Below the pieces are notes generated by a model. It was not told the origin of the DNA. It worked only from the letters and a program-made list of their open reading frames with translations, and did no database searches. A program made the position numbers and the translations under genes. A DNA stretch of 17,734 nt. Source: Phoronis ovalis. Taxonomy: Eukaryota > Phoronida > Phoronidae. The stretch lies in the NCBI GenBank assembly GCA_028565635.1, contig JAOXYB010019782.1, positions 1 to 17,734 of the forward strand, written 5' to 3'. Positions 17,089 through 17,734 of this stretch are shown piece by piece; within the stretch, counting starts at the first letter, position 1, and every line of letters begins with the position of its first letter.

Positions 17089-17734
17089 GTAAGTGAAGGA
17101 GAGTAATTTAGTCACAAAATCTTACTTGTTTTGTTGGCCAAGTTTCATTCCTTTCAGATACTTTGTGTAATTGTATTGATATGAGAGTTATGTTTTTACG
17201 TTTAACTTATTTCTCTTTTAAATTCTCGTTGACCCTCTTATTATTTTTGTAAAGTTAATTTTTTGTTGACTATTTTGTTGGTAAATGTCTGCATGTTTCT
17301 TAAACATGTTCAATAGTTTTTGTCTCAAAAATCCCATTTTCACCGTATGTTATAATCAAATTAAAATTAACTTTTGCCTTACATCATACTCATATTTAAA
17401 TTACCCTTCGGTTTTAATCTGATTTATGCTAGGAAACAAAAGAAATGGGCTCTAAATAATTTAAAGCTATGGTGATCAGACATCATACTTGGATAATGTT
17501 GCTAATTATAAAACAGAATTCTTAAAAAAGACTTAACAAGGTTAATTCATCTAGCAGCAGCAGAATTGTTACTGCAGCAATAAAAAAACTTATAGCCACA
17601 CAGCATAATTGTACCCCCAGCAGTAGGCTGGAGGTACTTAGGATTTACTCTGTAACTGCCGCGTCCGCCGCCGCGTCAGATTCACTGTTATCGAGCTATC
17701 TCAAGAAGGGAATGTGATATCCATTTGAAACTTA
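17089..17734 (+). other. RyR: Intron (5' part) with repeat-like right edge
   Basis: The donor is at 17089 and no acceptor or next exon is reached. It is AT-rich until about 17605, after which composition shifts sharply (hairpin at 17611-17637 and a GC-rich block at 17658-17677), suggesting entry into a dispersed repeat cut by the window end. Confidence 0.75.
17611..17734. repeat. Probable start of a GC-richer dispersed repeat
   Basis: gtacccccagc (17611-17621) and gctggaggtac (17627-17637) pair at 10 of 11 positions across a 5-base loop. A direct repeat gccgcgtc follows at 17658-17665 and 17670-17677. Composition differs strongly from the flanking intron. I cannot name the family, and the element is incomplete at the window end. 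Confidence 0.45.

Overview
The window is an internal stretch of one eukaryotic gene, a ryanodine receptor (RyR), the giant calcium-release channel of the sarco/endoplasmic reticulum. It lies on the + strand. The gene begins before base 1 and continues past base 17734, so neither start codon, promoter, stop codon nor 3' UTR is present. I can place 25 core exons plus two small frame-neutral optional exons. All have GT donors and AG acceptors, and every junction keeps the reading frame. Without the 66-nt optional exon, and using the shorter form of the exon at 8271, they join to 3,905 nt: two leading bases plus 1,301 uninterrupted codons. The conceptual protein is much closer to what I recall of fly RyR than to vertebrate RyR1/2/3, so I read it as a protostome RyR orthologue. 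AT-rich introns of roughly 120-1,600 bp and the repeat fragments at the window edges fit a mollusc, probably a bivalve, but that is inference.

Layout: 274-4633 encodes part of the cytoplasmic helical solenoid (RIH/bridging-solenoid type). 4882-7068 encodes the two tandem RyR repeats (Ry3 and Ry4) that form the clamp-shaped phosphorylation domain. 8271-17088 encodes the next large solenoid, stopping shortly before the expected calmodulin-binding and channel-proximal core. By comparison with mammalian numbering from memory this is about residues 2,300-3,550 of a ~5,000-residue protein. Pore, EF hands and the N-terminal ligand domain are all outside the window.

Non-coding content: intron 679-2133 carries a 725-bp non-autonomous hAT-like element with 14-bp terminal inverted repeats and a 7-bp target duplication. 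Intron 15021-16592 holds a perfect 3 x 19 bp tandem repeat. The first ~75 and last ~125 bases look like pieces of GC-richer dispersed repeats. No second gene, RNA gene or CRISPR array was seen on either strand.

The most interesting signals are four places where the RyR transcript could vary without losing frame: a 66-nt cassette exon with a second in-frame donor (27 nt), a 27-nt microexon, tandem in-frame acceptors 66 nt apart, and a 123-nt intron with no in-frame stop. I found no unknown biological system here; it is a recognisable gene with possible unreported isoform diversity.
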